Numbered from the stretch's first letter, positions 36,050-49,352 are shown. The stretch is DNA of 64,000 nucleotides from Thunnus maccoyii (GCF_910596095.1 NC_056534.1:8866990-8930989); one strand, 5' to 3'. Made by a program: numbers and translations. Notes: generated by a model not told the origin, from the sequence alone.

Positions 36050-37110
36050 CATAGAACCTTCATTAACCTTATTACACCCTGATTTAGCTTCTCTTCACGT
36101 TTCTAACATGTTTTCCAAGGTTTCTGATAGACATGCTCCATTCAGAACTTAGTGGCCATATAATCGCCACCTGCATTGCACATATATTTAATCTACCAAT
36201 CATCACTTGTGAGATTCCTCTGCTTAGATTATTCCACTTCATAAGGGATGTTCCACTGACAACATGAGCAATTATGGTCCAATTTAATCTCACCCCACAA
36301 TGTAATCTCTGGTTAGAGCTATGCACTTATCTAACGCCTTAAAACTGTACCCTCCAGCTACAGCAGTCAGGATTTAGGCAAGGACATGGTACAATCTCAG
36401 CCACTATACTTACACACTGCGCTGCACTATTTGTTGACTTCTTCAAGGCTTTTGATACTGTTAACCACTGCATTTTACTAAACAAGATACGCTGTCTTAG
36501 TTTGGATGATTATGCTTAGAAGTGGTTTCATGCATATTTGTCTGACAGAACCCAGATGATCTGTACTGATAATCTAAAAAAAACCCTCTTTTTTAATAAC
36601 CATGGGGTGTACCACAAGATTCTGTGCTTGGCCCATTATTATTTACAGTGTAAATATATATTTACTCCAAGACATACTTTTAAAATAAATTTTTATTCAG
36701 ATGATGCAATCTTGTATGCACATGGCTCTTCTTCAAGTCAAGCCACATTTAGATTTCAGTCTGCTTTAAACATTCTTCAGACATCATCACAGAACTGCAG
36801 AGTTGTGCTGGATGCTGATAAATGGAATATAAATGAATTACAAAGGACATTAAAAATTGAAAGTCTCACCCCACTGGATGAATTTAAACATTTTTTTCTT
36901 TTAAATTTTTAATATTGGACCATTTAATAGATATTGGTGATCATTTCTGATGCTGTTTGTATGTATTTGTATGTGACTGGCTGTGTTTTGTTGTGTGTCA
37001 TATCTCTCTTATTATTTCCTCTGATGTACTCAGGTCTCTCTTCCAAAAGAGATCTTGTTCTCAGTGAGACTACCTGATTAAATAAGGGTTATAATGTTAA
37101 CAAACATAAC
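36050..37110 (+). mobile_element. L2-like LINE remnant with reverse-transcriptase motifs
   Basis: Broken plus-strand frames give SGFRQGHGTISA, LFVDFFKAFDTVNH (RT motif with the first catalytic Asp), then FYSDDAILYAHG, corresponding to the catalytic YADD-type box. In-frame stops and a lost GVPQGS box show it is dead. The 3' end at about 37040-37110 (AGAGATCTTGTTCTCAGTGA, then TGATTAAATAAGGGTT) is typical of fish L2-type LINEs. Confidence 0.8.
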
Positions 37111-38560
37111 CATGCAAACTGAAACATTGAGTGTAATCATTTTTGACCACTAGGGGGCAGTGCAACATGCTATAAACACTGACATCACCCTACAAAGATG
37201 GTACAGCAAGCACATAGGCAGTCCATGGGCAAACATGTCAACTAACAGTTGCCTACACATCCAGCAGGTAGGGAGCAAAATTAACATGAATTTGAAGTTA
37301 TGTTTGTGTCCACCTGTCCAATGTTCACTCTCCTCTTAGCTCTGTTTTTGGTATACAGAGCTAAATATCACTATATTCACCAGCAAGTCACTAACTTTGT
37401 GTTTGCTTGGCAGGTAGTTTACAGGAGGTTTATTCAATTTTTTTCACTGACCACAGCTGTTTGATGCATCTGAAAATGACACTATTGAGAGATGAGAGAC
37501 ACTGAAGTGCTCTGTAGAGCAGAGAGGAACCGCAGACTTAGGTGATAGTTCAGTGGGTTTGTCACTATGAGAGAGAATATTGATTATAGCAGCTTTAATA
37601 ATTCCCTTTGAAAACCAAGAACTCTATTTTGGGATCAAAAGGGGCATAAGAGGAATACAAGAATATAAACGCTCGACCTGAACAGTTTCAACTGGCAACA
37701 AAGCATTTGCCATTCATTGCAAATTTGAAATGGCTGTAGACTCTTGGTTTTGTTAGATGTTGTTTTGCCCTGAAATGTAGAGGAATTTTCTCAACACATG
37801 AAAGAGCATCTAATCCTTCAGTTTATCTTAAAACTCACTAAATCACGACATATGGAGCTATAGTACATGGCTTTAACTGGACACCAATGACACATGAATG
37901 TTTTGTAGCAGTATAGTAGAAGTGAGTAACACTGAGAAACATAGACATTTCCACAAATGCTGTCATTATATACATCATGTGTGTGACTCCTCCCATCACA
38001 ATTTCCTACCCATTCCCCAAAACTAGGTGTATCAATCCCTGCTGTTTTGTTTTTGTGTGAAATAGGCTAACAGATAGTTTTAGTTCTAAAATGAAATGTG
38101 CGTGTGTGTGTGTGAGTGAGTCTGTTAAAGGCTACATTTGGGGACAAATTTCAGACTTAGGACCAGTTAATTAGGGACAGCTTGTCCAATTGGGCCAACA
38201 AAAGCCATGTCCCCAACAAGGAAAAAGCTTATTCAGTGGTTAAGGTTAGTGTAAGGGTAAGGTAAGGGTAAGGATTAGGGTTGGGCAAGTAGTGGTTATG
38301 GTTAGGATGAGGGCAAGTCTCCAGGAAATTAATGTAAGTCTATGTAATGTCCCCAAAAGTTACCATGACCTGATATGTATGTGTGTGTGGGTGTGTGTGT
38401 GTGGCACACATACACACCCTCAGTTGTACTCGTTCTTGCCCTCTGTGCTGCCGCACTACCCTGCATTATTCTTGACCCTCCCTTCCTTCCTCTTTTGATA
38501 TGCAAACAGAGAACGCCCATGGTGGGTTTCAGAGGCCAAAGCAAAGGAATCGCCTGATCA
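37111..38560. other. Intergenic with simple repeats
   Basis: No gene. It contains (GT)n runs at 38100-38118 and 38374-38404 and a TAAGGGTAAGG-rich stretch at 38236-38300, part of a fish repeat that resembles telomere units. Confidence 0.5.
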
Positions 38561-38572
38561 TCAGCTTCAGAC

Positions 38573-38736
38573 ACATATAAGCAGAACTCACACACCCATA
38601 AAAACCTGAAGTATCCAGTGTTTTCTCAGAAGTCTCAGACCGTGTCACTGCCAGCATCAGACAGCCAGCGACTGGTGTTTGAGAGAGACGTCATATATCA
38701 GCAGCCAGTATTTGGAGCCAGGGAAACTGATGAAGG
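38573..38736 (+). promoter_or_regulatory. Probable core promoter and 5' UTR of the ICAM-like gene
   Basis: TATAA at 38576-38580 lies about 160 bp before the start codon at 38737. A start near 38605 would give a 5' UTR of about 130 nt. An octamer-like ATATGCAAAC lies at about 38498. This is inference from motifs only. Confidence 0.4.
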
Positions 38737-41700
38737 ATGTGTACTTCTGGATGGCCAATCACGCTTCTGCTGTTTTGCCTGTTTGACTCAGGTGAGTGAC
38801 ATGACAGCTAGATGAGTGCTCTGGGCAGATACGCTGAGACTCAACACTAACAAACAAATCTGCTTGATGTGGAAACAGTCTCCTAGAAATAACATTCATA
38901 TACTACTTAAGAGGCAGGCTTGGATCATGTAGACTGGTTATCTAAAGTAGTAAAATGGTATAAGTTTGTGGTCACACTTTTATCCATCACAGTAAAATGA
39001 TTTTTTTTTTTATTTTATAGTCCTTTGTCACAGGTTATGTGTGTCAATAAGTTGTGAGCAGGTCATCCAAAGACTGATTTTTACTTCTTGCATGTTTCAA
39101 TTAAGAAATAAAACTAACTCACTTTAGGAACCATGAATGTTCTCAAAAGTAAATACAGCACATAAAGACATTTAATTAATATGTGTGTGTCGTAACTGAT
39201 AAATAATAAAATGGCTGAATCAGAAAAAAAATGGGGCTCATGAAAGTTCGATTTAGATTTGTGTGACATCATCATGACATTTAACTTTGATTTTTAACAG
39301 ATTCGTTGTGGTTTGTGTCACCTGCTGTATTAAGCTGTACAGACATAACCTGGCAGTTTGTCTACATCATATGTACATTTATTCAATTATCCAAAGCAAT
39401 GAGGCTTTAATTAACATATAAGTGACTAGAAGATTACTTATTTGAAATATTTTTTAAATTTAATTTATTTTAGAGAGAAAGAGCTAGAGAAGGATTGATA
39501 GATAGAGAAAGAGTGTATTAGGTCTTAAAGGATATGGCTGGTGATTTTCTATGTTTTTCCTCTTGTCAACAAATCTCATGTGCAGAGCCGAACCAACAAT
39601 GAATTGATTCTACTTACAAGTATTGTATGTGTATCCAAAGTCTGATATATCTTATTCCTCTGTGCTGTAGACCTCCGTTGTTGTCCAAAAACTATTTAAA
39701 ACAGGTTAGTGAGCCACAATGCTGCACTGAGTGACACGTTCCTTCACCACGAAGATTATGGTCACGTTAGTTTGTTTAGAAACGGCTCCAAAGACTAATA
39801 ACAGTGATCACGCTTTCAGTTTCTGGAGAGTAGTTCTTTGTGCTACATTGTAAATTTCTCAGAGAACTTCAGTACAAAGTCAAGAAGTTGTGATATGTAG
39901 CACAACAAGCTAGTGAAGCTCTGTAAACGGAACCGCTTTCTCGCACATGTGCAGGGGCGTCTGCCTTACATGGACCTACTCTCCGGAGTCTGAAAACATG
40001 ATTGCTGTTATTAGTCTTCGGAGCCAAATTAACGTGACCGTAATCTCTGTGGCGAAGGAATAATTTGGACACACACATAATACTTATCAATTCATTGTCA
40101 GGAATTGTAGACAATTAGAAAAATGTAAAAAATCGCCAGCCTTTTCCTTTAATGAACTGTGATTTTGCAGAGAAGAATGTGGGAAACATAATGATACATT
40201 CTGCCATTCAGCTGATATGCCGAGACAACACACACAGACACATGTGGACACACACACACTAACGAGCTACTGAGAGTGAGATCATCTGATAGGCAGGAGA
40301 ACAACCTCAGGATTCAGTGGAACAATAGTCATAGAAAAGAGGAGCGAGTTCTTTTGACTTGGGCAGGGTGTCCTTCCTTCCTCAGAGGAACACACTGGGT
40401 GTATTCAGTGCGCTATGAAACAATGGTTCACAATAGATCAGCTAAAAACAGTATTATTTCACAAGATAGCAAAATCCAATTGACCCCTGCCTGTATTATG
40501 TAAGGACAGAGAAAATGACTCATTAGTTCATACAGCACCAAGATAAACAAATAAAGAGATAAATCATTGTATTTGAGTTACTGAATGTTTTTTTCTTTCC
40601 AAATACAAAACCAAAAGCACAATAACAAAATTATACCCACATATAACTAGTAAAGCTAGAAACTAAGTACCTTGAGAATAAAGCAAATACCTTGTTTTGT
40701 TCATTTTTAACTAAATTAAAACATAAATGTACAGATTAAATTATTATTTTATAATTCTCTTTTTTGTGCTTCTTTTTAATAGCATTGTCTCATATGACGC
40801 TGGTTTAAACCTGAAGTGCAGGTCTTTTACATAAAAATAAACGTCCGTTACATTCAAGCCCTTGCCAAACGAGTTCACACAATCACAGCCACGTAAATCT
40901 CTCTATATATCACAGTATAAAGAGTTTTTAATCTGGTGTTGGGTTTGACATTCCCGCGCTGGCCAGTTGAATTCATACTACACATGCTTTATGGGCAGAG
41001 TATGTGCACTAGAGACTTCCACCAGTTGGGCAGCTAACTTCCAGTTAGCCCTCTTCTAACTTGAAGGAGCATAACATAATTTAATTGTGCGGCTCTTCTA
41101 GACTTTCCAGATGTTATTGGACCAACCTGATCAAACGCCGATAATGAAATGAATCATTTCGTGGGGGTTGTGTGATGCTCAAAACAATTGATCCACCGAT
41201 TTACAGCCAAAACAATAGCGACGGAGTAAGCTACAGTGGAGCCTATGACGTAAGCATGTGTTGACTGTGTTTTTGTAATTACTCTCACTGCCAGAAGGGG
41301 GAGACAAAAGTCCTGCACTGCAGCTTTAATGAATAAATCTAACCAGTTTTAAAATTATGCTGCATTTGGACTCCTGTAAAATCACTGACATCAGACCCAT
41401 ACATAGCATATTAATTAATATAATAGAATTGAATCGAAACAATTTAAGATTACAAATACTTTAATATGTACTAGCATACGTTTACCTTTGTGGATTTAGT
41501 TCAGCTCTTTTGATTTCCAATAGGGAATATAAAAGAGTTTCAGTTTAAAAAACAAAATGTATGGCTTTTTTATTTTATCATCATATGTGAACTTTTAATC
41601 TAAATTAGTTTGTCAGCTTTTTTAATATTAGCATTGCTTGCAATCCTGGAAGGCACAGACAAAAAAAAAACAGCTTCACAATTTACAATGTGTGTATGTA

Positions 41701-44700
41701 ATTATTTAAAATGTACATAATCAAATCAATTTCTGAAGAATGTTTTTGGTCAAAGGGTTTCAGTGTTTATATTTAAAGAATGAAATAGAAGAAAATGTTT
41801 TGTTAGAAAATGTGTATTCTTTGAGAAAAATAACGTTTAGTGTCCGTTCTGATCATTACTGTAGTGAAACTCATCTAATGCACAATGATTTCCAGGGACC
41901 CTTAAGACCTATTCAGATATATTTGTTTATATGTTTACGTATATAGCATACGTGACTCATTGTGTCTTTTTTCCTCTCCTGCTCCTTGACCACACCTATG
42001 ACCTCAGCTACCTCATCCTCTGTTTCCATGTACACACCCGCTCCACCTCTTCCATCGCAAATTTTACCTCCCTCTCCCTTTCCAGCAATTATATCATCTC
42101 TAAAGTCTCCTTCTCAGAGTACACCACCCGCCTTCCCTCCCTCCAGCAGCAACTCTCCAGAGACAACAGAATACAGCAGCTGCTCTCTGACGATATCACC
42201 CTCCACCCTGGTGGTCAGGTATGGCAGGAATACTGTAGTTGGAAGGACGTGCTTATTCTTATTATTCCCTCCAAAAAAATGTGATCACTTCAACCGAAGA
42301 GTGATGTTAAATTATCCAGTAATTCAAAAGACAAAAGATTAAAGGAATGTCTCAGAAAATAAACAGAATTTGGTGAAACTGGAATATATTTTTTGTGCTT
42401 TCTTGTTCTGTCAGTCACCTCATGACGCCTTAGATTTGTATTGTGATCCACTATGAGGGTCTTGACCTCAGGTTGGGAATCACCGCTCCAATGTTGAGCA
42501 GTGGGGAAAGGATATCTGAAGTTGCTCAGACATGTTACTTTGAGAACACTGGCCTCATTGGCCCATGTTGAGAAGCTACTAGAATATACTTCAGGTTGAC
42601 CGTTTTCCAGCCCCATTTTACCACCTCTCTTCTACTCTGAGAGCTATCTGTGCCTGTTTAGCAGCATATACCAGCTTAAACTAGTGACAAAAAAGAAGGG
42701 GAGCCATTAGATGTAGAAAAATTGTATTTGTGCAATTTGTGCACAAATACACTAAAAGGCAAGACAAACAAACAAACAAAAAAAAGGCTACTCTGGTTGA
42801 AACCCATCTGATACTCATCCTTCGGTGCTTTTCTCACTTGTCTGCATTGAATGACTTCCATCCTTTTTTCTTTGTGTTACCACCAACCCATTTGGGAAGC
42901 TTGTTTTTCTGCTGTGTCTGTGTAAATGACAACTAACGGTGTGTAAACTCTCCTTTCATAGGTTTGGAGATCCGGTCACAGCTAACTGCTCTGTATCAGG
43001 AAATGCTATTAGTTTTCTGTCATGGCAACTACCACTGGTAGGTATTAGTGCTCTTCGATATAAGACTTCACACTGGTGGTTTTGAATGAAATGTCACTTT
43101 TAGGTGAATTGCTAACTTTGGTGATCCGCTGCCATCATCAGGTCAAACTTTTAACTTGTATTTTACTTACCTACATAACATAATACTTTGCATTAGGACC
43201 TAATACCTGCAAAACTAATGACATTCCCATAAGCCTCAGCTGCACTTTGTGTTTAGTGCTACTAGCAAATGTTAGCATGCTAACACACTAAACTAAGATG
43301 GAAAACATGATAAACATCAATTTGTCATTGTGAGCATTAGCATGTTGACATTAGCACCCCTGTGCCTGAGGACAGCCTCACAGAGCCGCTAGCATGGCTA
43401 GTGTGTTTCAGGAACGTACTAATTCAATCCCACTTTAACTTTTCAAGCCAAAGTTATCTGTGGTCAGGTACTGTACTACATTATATTGAGGAGTTTATAA
43501 TGTTCTCCCATATTTACATATATGAGGGAGATTTAAAAAATAGCTGTAGTGGCGTTTGCAGTGTTGTTTGGGTGTGTGATGTTGTGAAGCCAGAAACAAA
43601 AAGAGAAAGCAAACCAAAAGGGTAGTTGGTGGTGATAATGGTGAGAGAAGGAGAGAATAAGAAATCAGCTTAAAGTAGCCTGGGACCAATCAGCCCAGGT
43701 ATGAGGCATTATGCTGCAGTTATTCCCCTGACATCACTTTTTAACACATGGGGTACCCCTTTAGTGTGTGACAACGCGTTGGTTAAGGTCTGGTTAGGTT
43801 TAGGCACAAAAACCACTCGGTTAGGGAAAGATCATGGTTTGCACCAAGCTTCAATATGTGAAGAGTTGGGAGTGAGAACGGGCTGAAATAGCATTCACGT
43901 CAACCTCCAAGTTGTAATTACTGACTGGGAGACATCGTGGCTGCGACACTATAGCTTCAGAAATTACCAAGATTAAGCAACATCTCTTTAAAAGTGTCAA
44001 CAAAAACTTGACATTGTAAACTTAGACATAGATTTGTTGCAGGACTGTTTTGTATTGGATTGCATTATATTGTATAGGTATACATAAACTAGTACCACCC
44101 ATATACTATCAATTTATTGCAGTCACCAGTTAAATAGCATTTTGAAATTGTGACCTTTTGCAACTCCAGGAACAACCTTTGGCCACTATGAAAACATTTC
44201 TGGTTTGGAGTGTGAACAGCACTACTGACTGGAACATCGAGCCTATGTGCTGTGCAATGTCTGAAATGGGACCGGGGTGCCACGTTAATCTCTCTGTGAT
44301 AGTCTACAGTGAGTTGAAAACTTTTTTTGTTTTGCTGACATGTTAGAAAATGCATCAATCTATTTCTTTATGGTTTATTTGTTGTCCTGTCCACAGAGCC
44401 TCCGGACAATGTGTCCATCAGTATTGCAAATCATACTGGGCCATTGATTGAGGGTCATCAGTACACTCTGGAGTGTATAGTTCTGGATGTTGCTCCTGTT
44501 GGAAACGCCACTGTGACCTTCTACAGAGGACAGACAGAACTGCGCAGACTACAGTCCAACAACCCAGAGAAAAAACCAGTGACTGAGATCTTCAGTCTGA
44601 ACATTAACCCCAGTAAAGACGATGATGGAGTCCAGTATTGGTGTGAAGCTAAGCTAGACCTGGGAGCTGAAGGACCACAGCCTCCTCCAGTGGTGACGTC

Positions 44701-47700
44701 ACAAAACATCACTGCAGAGGTCCACTGTGAGTGAAACAATAACATGCTCTTACATTTATTATGTTTAAATGGGACATATTATGCACATTTACAGGTCTAT
44801 TTTTAATCTGGGGCTCCACTGGAATATATTTGTATGATATAGGGGAGAACGGGGTGACATGAGCCACTTTTTACATTTGATGATTTTACTGCAAAATGAA
44901 AGTGTATTTGTTTCAAATAATGGTTAATATATATACCTCAGGTTGTTGTGTACTCATGGAAATTAAAACAAGTTATCTAATTATTATGGTTTTAGAACAA
45001 TGACCCATCAAAAAAGTTAGTCCAATGGCACAACTTACCCCAAGGTAGGGGTAAAATGAGCATGGGGATGGGGTAAATTGAGCGCTCAATGAGTAAGTAG
45101 TGTTACCATTAAATACTGATATAAAAATTACACAAAATCAAACAAATTTTTAACTTTATTAATGCCATCAATTGAACAAAGGCAAAAACTCATACTTACT
45201 CATATGTTTGTGTCTTGTTGTTCAACATGTCACCTAAACACTTTCAGTAAAGATTAAACTGTGAGATTTGTGTGTTAGCCACAGAAATAATATGTGTGTA
45301 AATGTGCTTTTGTGTATACAGACAGGTGACAAATTAAAGGAAAAAACTGGTCCAGGTCTGAATGCTTGACCCCTACAGTGAGGGGATCTGGTGGCTCTGT
45401 TATGCTGTAGTGGGCATTTTGCTGGCATGGTTTGGGTCCACTTGTACCCCCAGAGGGAAGGATCACTGCTAATCAATGCAAAGTTGTCCTGAGTGATCAC
45501 CTTTATCCTATGATCAAACATTTCTACCTTGATGGGAGTTGTTTCTTCCAGGATGACTGTAGTGGAAATTTAAGATGAATTCACAGAGAGCAAGTTGTCT
45601 CTCAGAGTTTTATTGCAATATCCAGAATACGTATTTGCAAGTCCAGATCTCCCAGTTTGCTAGGTTGAAGAGATATTGAATGAAGCTCAGGGTTAGTACT
45701 TGCATATACAGCCACATGCATCACAATCATCCCATATTCATCACCCTAACAGTTATTTTTAATTAATTCACCGTATCTCAAGGGAGATTCTTTCGGGCTC
45801 TGCTTAGAATTAAGAGTTCAAGGCCAAATCCTTATCTGCCTTTCCTCCCTGGACATTCCCCCTAAAGTTACAGTGACCGAGTCCCATACCTCATCTTTGA
45901 TAGTACCTGTTAGGAACATTTTTATACGGGAAGCAGATCATAAAGTCTGTGTATATGTTTCCATTTCAATGACAATGCCTGTATTCACAGGGCACGAGGG
46001 GTCACTGAATGGTTTGATGAGTATGAAAATGATGTGAATCATATTCTATGGCCTTCACAGTCACCAGATCTCAACCTATTTGAACACCTATGGGAGATTT
46101 TGAACCAATGTGTTGGACAGCGTTCTCCACCGCCACCATCAAAACACCAAATGAGGGAATATCTTTTGGATTAATGGTGTTCTTCCCTCCAGTAGAGTTC
46201 AGAGACTTGTAGAATCAATGCCAAGGTGTATTGATGTTGTTCTGGTGGCCCAACACCTTACTAAGACACTTTATGTCTTATATCTTTTCCTTTAATTTGC
46301 CCGTCTGTATGTACAGCATGTTTGTGTGTGGCTTAAACTTAACATCAATCAACAATTAGGTATTTATTCATCAACATTGTAGCACTTGTAAAAGTGATCA
46401 AACATTAACATGAACAGGGTCTCTAGTCTCTAGAATATCAGAAAATATTTTTGGGGGTAAATTGAGCCTTTGACTCAACTTGCCCCAATGTCACTGGCAC
46501 GTTTTACCCCACAACCTCCATTTTGACAAAACTGTTTCACACAGTGGTTCAGATCCACAGTTATGCTCAGTTTAGGACCTTGTTTTGTAGCTTACACTGA
46601 CTTAAATTAACATGTAATAATGTCCAAAACTTATCTTTTTTTAATTAAGATACAAGACTGATGATTTTAGTAACATGATGAATTCACTTGGCATGACAAA
46701 AATCTTTTTTTTTGCTCTGTTTTGCTGACCTCTCTCTCCATGTGCTTGAGTCCAAGATGGATTGAGTAACGTGAATTATACTTTCTTAATTTGTGATCAC
46801 ATCATTACTTTTGTTTATGGTTACCAAGATAAAGGGGGTGGCTCTATTTACCCAGTTCTCCCCTACAGTTAAAAACTCCTTATTTAAGCCATACTGAGCC
46901 TTTATGCAGCCCCTCAGCTCAGCCTCTGTCTGAAGGAGGCTGGTTTAGCTCCTGTCTGTTTAACGCCCCCACTCCTGAGGAGCCCACTATGTTCTGATTG
47001 GCCAGCTCTTGGAAGCTGCCCCTCAACAGACTTCCAGTGGTTCTGCAGCAAACTATAGTAGTAGGATTTAAGCACTTTTTCTTCTTCTTTACTCAAAATG
47101 TCAACTTCTTAAACACATCTGTACACGTTCCAGCCAGAATCCGGTCCGAAATATGTGAGTGGACAATGCAAACAACACATGGAGAAACCTTAGCAACAAC
47201 CTTAGCAACAACGGCTATGGTACAAACAGTTGTTTATGGGCATCATTGGCAAGGTAGGAAAAAATGTTGCCAAGAAGGTGTTCAGAGCAGGTTGAAGCCC
47301 TGGCTTTTGACTTTCAGGGAGCATTTCCACATACGTTAACCTCAAGTTTCGGAATTTTGACCATTAAGCATAGATAACCAACATCATAACAGTATATAAA
47401 TAACAGAAAATCACAAAAAGCATAATATGTCCCCTTTAAAGGCTAACATTTTTACTTAAGAATTATTATTTTCAGTCTCTCTCTCTCCTGGACGTATTAA
47501 AACATACCAACCTTTCTTCTTCATTAACTGTCTCTTTTTCCTCTCTCTCAGTTGTTCCACAGCTCCTTTGTCTTCCAAAATTGCAGGTGCAAGAGGGGGA
47601 GAGCCTCAGCTGTGAGGTGAGAGGAAACCCTAAACCATCAGTCACTTGGTTCAAAGATGGGCAGGTAGTGTCCCTGCCCACTCACTCAAGCAGACAGCAT

Positions 47701-48073
47701 GCTGGGAATTACACCGTCATGACAGAAGGACTTATTGGACAGAAAAACTTTACATTGGAGGTGGAGGTCCTCACTGGCAGTGGTAGGTTTATATCTGTAT
47801 TATTATAAAATGAATGTTGTTGGATTTCCACAATGAATTTCATTTTTCATATTGATAATTTTTGATTACAAATGTCTAAACTTGTCATCTTTTAGTGAAT
47901 CTTCCTTTCCAAGCTTGAGAGAAATGTTGCTGTTTTTTTTATCTGATGTTTCAAGATCCAGTATTGATGAAATTCATTTGTCTCCTCTTTTTCTAGGAAC
48001 TGCAAACTGCTTTAATAGGCATTTCCTGTTGGCTGCCCTGCTTATTCAGATATTAACTTGCTGTAAAACCTGA
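38737..48073 (+). CDS. ICAM-like Ig-superfamily adhesion protein, 321 aa
   Basis: Coding exons 38737-38791, 42161-42218, 42962-43037, 44170-44308, 44397-44726, 47552-47782 and 47997-48073 join in phase throughout; 42161 is the only nearby acceptor with the right phase. Residues 1-18 are a signal peptide ([18 protein letters not shown]). Domain 1 (about 19-109) has [20 protein letters not shown], Cys47, [19 protein letters not shown] and Cys100, the pattern of fish ICAM-like N-terminal domains. Domain 2 (110-219) opens KPPDNVSI and has Cys136 and YWC. Domain 3 (220-297) has Cys240 but AGNYTV where the partner Cys is usual. About nine N-glycosylation sequons are visible. The end, [18 protein letters not shown], is a hydrophobic tail without a cytoplasmic domain, suggesting a GPI signal. 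Role: probably leukocyte-type cell adhesion at the cell surface. Confidence 0.85.
39524..40152. repeat. TTAA-flanked MITE in ICAM-like intron 1
   Basis: Inverted ends TTAAAGGATATGGCTGGTGA and TCGCCAGCCTTTTCCTTTAA; 629 bp, no coding potential. Confidence 0.7.
41020..41330. repeat. Interspersed repeat, same family as 5180-5400
   Basis: Shares GGCTCTTCTAG, ATTTCGTGGGGGTTGTG and GATTTACAG with the copy at 5180-5400. Confidence 0.55.
43240..43910. repeat. Generic fish repeats in ICAM-like intron 3
   Basis: 43240-43390 is the GCTAACA/GTTAGCATGC family. 43720-43910 holds ACAACGCGTTGGTTAAGGTC and TTAGGGAAAGATCATGGTTT, the family also at 12945-13140 and 19600-19740. Confidence 0.55.
44842..46863 (+). 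mobile_element. Tc1/mariner-like element with a dead transposase
   Basis: TA target duplications at 44840-44841 and 46864-46865 flank inverted ends GGGGAGAACGGGGTGACATG and (inverted) GGGGAGAACTGGGTAAATAG; subterminal GGGGTAAATTGAGC motifs recur. The plus-strand translation includes [18 protein letters not shown], the DDE/D transposase signature of this superfamily. Stops and a solo LTR at 45558-45968 interrupt it. Confidence 0.85.
45558..45968. mobile_element. Solo LTR with 5-bp target duplication (ATGAC)
   Basis: A 411-bp block beginning TG and ending CA, with ATGAC at 45553-45557 and 45969-45973. It splits the transposase sequence; reading across the single ATGAC gives [11 protein letters not shown], the expected motif, confirming the borders. 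Confidence 0.85.
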
Positions 48074-48244
48074 AAAATGATTTGAGATTCTTCTCTCGTT
48101 GCTGTTTGGATGAACTGTTCCACCTCCTGTGAGGAATGTTTGTCAGGGAAGACTTTTTGCTTTGTGTCTCTCTTCTTGTGTCTAAATGGATCATTTATGC
48201 ATTATTGTCATTTTGTACATCCTCACTCAACAAAACAATGCAAT

Positions 48245-48450
48245 CTCCACAGAATTATTATTATTAAGCCTTTATTTAACCAGATGACTCCCATTGAGAT
48301 TACAATATCTCTTTTTTTGAGGAAAGATGAAAAGGCAGATAAAGTACAAGTACATAAAGTTCCATTTTCGAGAGCTTTTGCCCAGGTACATTTTCTTATA
48401 TACACTATACTGTTAAAATTGTGTCTCCATATAATCTGCTCAAAAGGTAA
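48245..48450 (-). mobile_element. LINE 3' end (L2-like) downstream of the ICAM-like gene
   Basis: The minus strand has AATCTCAATGGGAGTCATCT then GGTTAAATAAAGGC, the same type of 3' end as the LINE at 37040-37110 but in inverse orientation. Only about 200 bp remain. Confidence 0.6.
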
Positions 48451-49045
48451 AAAATCACCAGACTGAAAGCTGCTCTAGAAAGAATTTTACCTGCTGGTCG
48501 TGTACAATCCAGTAATCCGCATTCCTCATCCTTTTTTTTTTTTTTTAAGAATATCTATGAACTGTTTGAACCTTTTGCCCAACAATCGAGGTTAGTTTTC
48601 TTTTCTTTGTGAATGTGTTCAACTTTCTGTAATGTCTACAGAGTGTGCCGTCTACACTTTTAACAATGCAAAGCACTACAAGTCTTGTTCCACTTAGGTT
48701 ACGTGCTGTCTCCTGTACATAAAATGTCAAACTATCATGTGTCCAAAAGAAATACTTTCTTGCTTAAGACTTTAAACTGCCTTGAAATGTTTTGTACATT
48801 TACAGATATGTTCAATATAAACCTCAATCATGTCAAAGTGGCAAATAATTTGATTTGATTTGATTTGAAACCAGTAACTGGTAACAAAGGATGTGACTGA
48901 AACCCCCAAATATGCTGGCCAGAGGACACATCCTTGCATTAGCATGTAGCACTTTACTAACAGACTAAAAGGTTTTCAATACTAATTGATGTGTGTGTAA
49001 CCAACTCCTTAAACTTTTGTTTGACTTTGACTGCACATCACTTTC

Positions 49046-49051
49046 AATAAA
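49046..49051 (+). terminator. Poly(A) signal, probably of the ICAM-like gene
   Basis: AATAAA about 970 nt after the stop codon. If used, the 3' UTR contains the LINE fragment at 48245-48450. Confidence 0.5.
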
Positions 49052-49153
49052 TGTATAATACATCAATACTAAAACTTAATGTTCAAATTTGCTAGTGTTG
49101 TCCGTTACAGTAAGACAAGTACGCAAAAACAAATTGTTATGCAACATATAATC

Positions 49154-49159
49154 TTTATT
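49154..49159 (-). terminator. Poly(A) signal, minus strand
   Basis: TTTATT on the plus strand is AATAAA on the minus strand. It serves either the candidate exon at 49353-49592 or a long (about 1.8 kb) ubinuclein 3' UTR. Confidence 0.45.
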
Positions 49160-49352
49160 ATTTATCAGTTTAAAGTATATCATTCAAATTTCAAACAAAG
49201 CCTTTCAAATACAGAGTCAGAGTTAAAGGGTCATTATCACAGGTGAGTCTTTGAGTACATGTTTCTCATAGGGTTTGGTCAGAAACAGATGAGAGTGATT
49301 TGAGGACGTCAACTTCCAGTTCACATCTCTCACTTTTCCACTGGTAAAAGTG

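Larger units (their letters stand above)
44769..47435. mobile_element. TTAA-flanked MITE, host of nested insertions
   Basis: TTAA at 44765-44768 and 47436-47439 flanks inverted ends GGGACATATTATGC and GCATAATATGTCCC, suggesting a piggyBac-type non-autonomous element. Its interior (TTTATGCAGCCCCTCAGCTC) matches the uninterrupted copy at 55541-55960. It fills most of ICAM-like intron 5. Confidence 0.75.

Noticed and set aside
36538..36912. 124-codon frame read as a gene
   Set aside because: It is a broken LINE reverse transcriptase.
41962..42342. 126-codon frame read as a gene
   Set aside because: Only its last part, 42161-42218, is an exon of the ICAM-like gene; the upstream part is intron.
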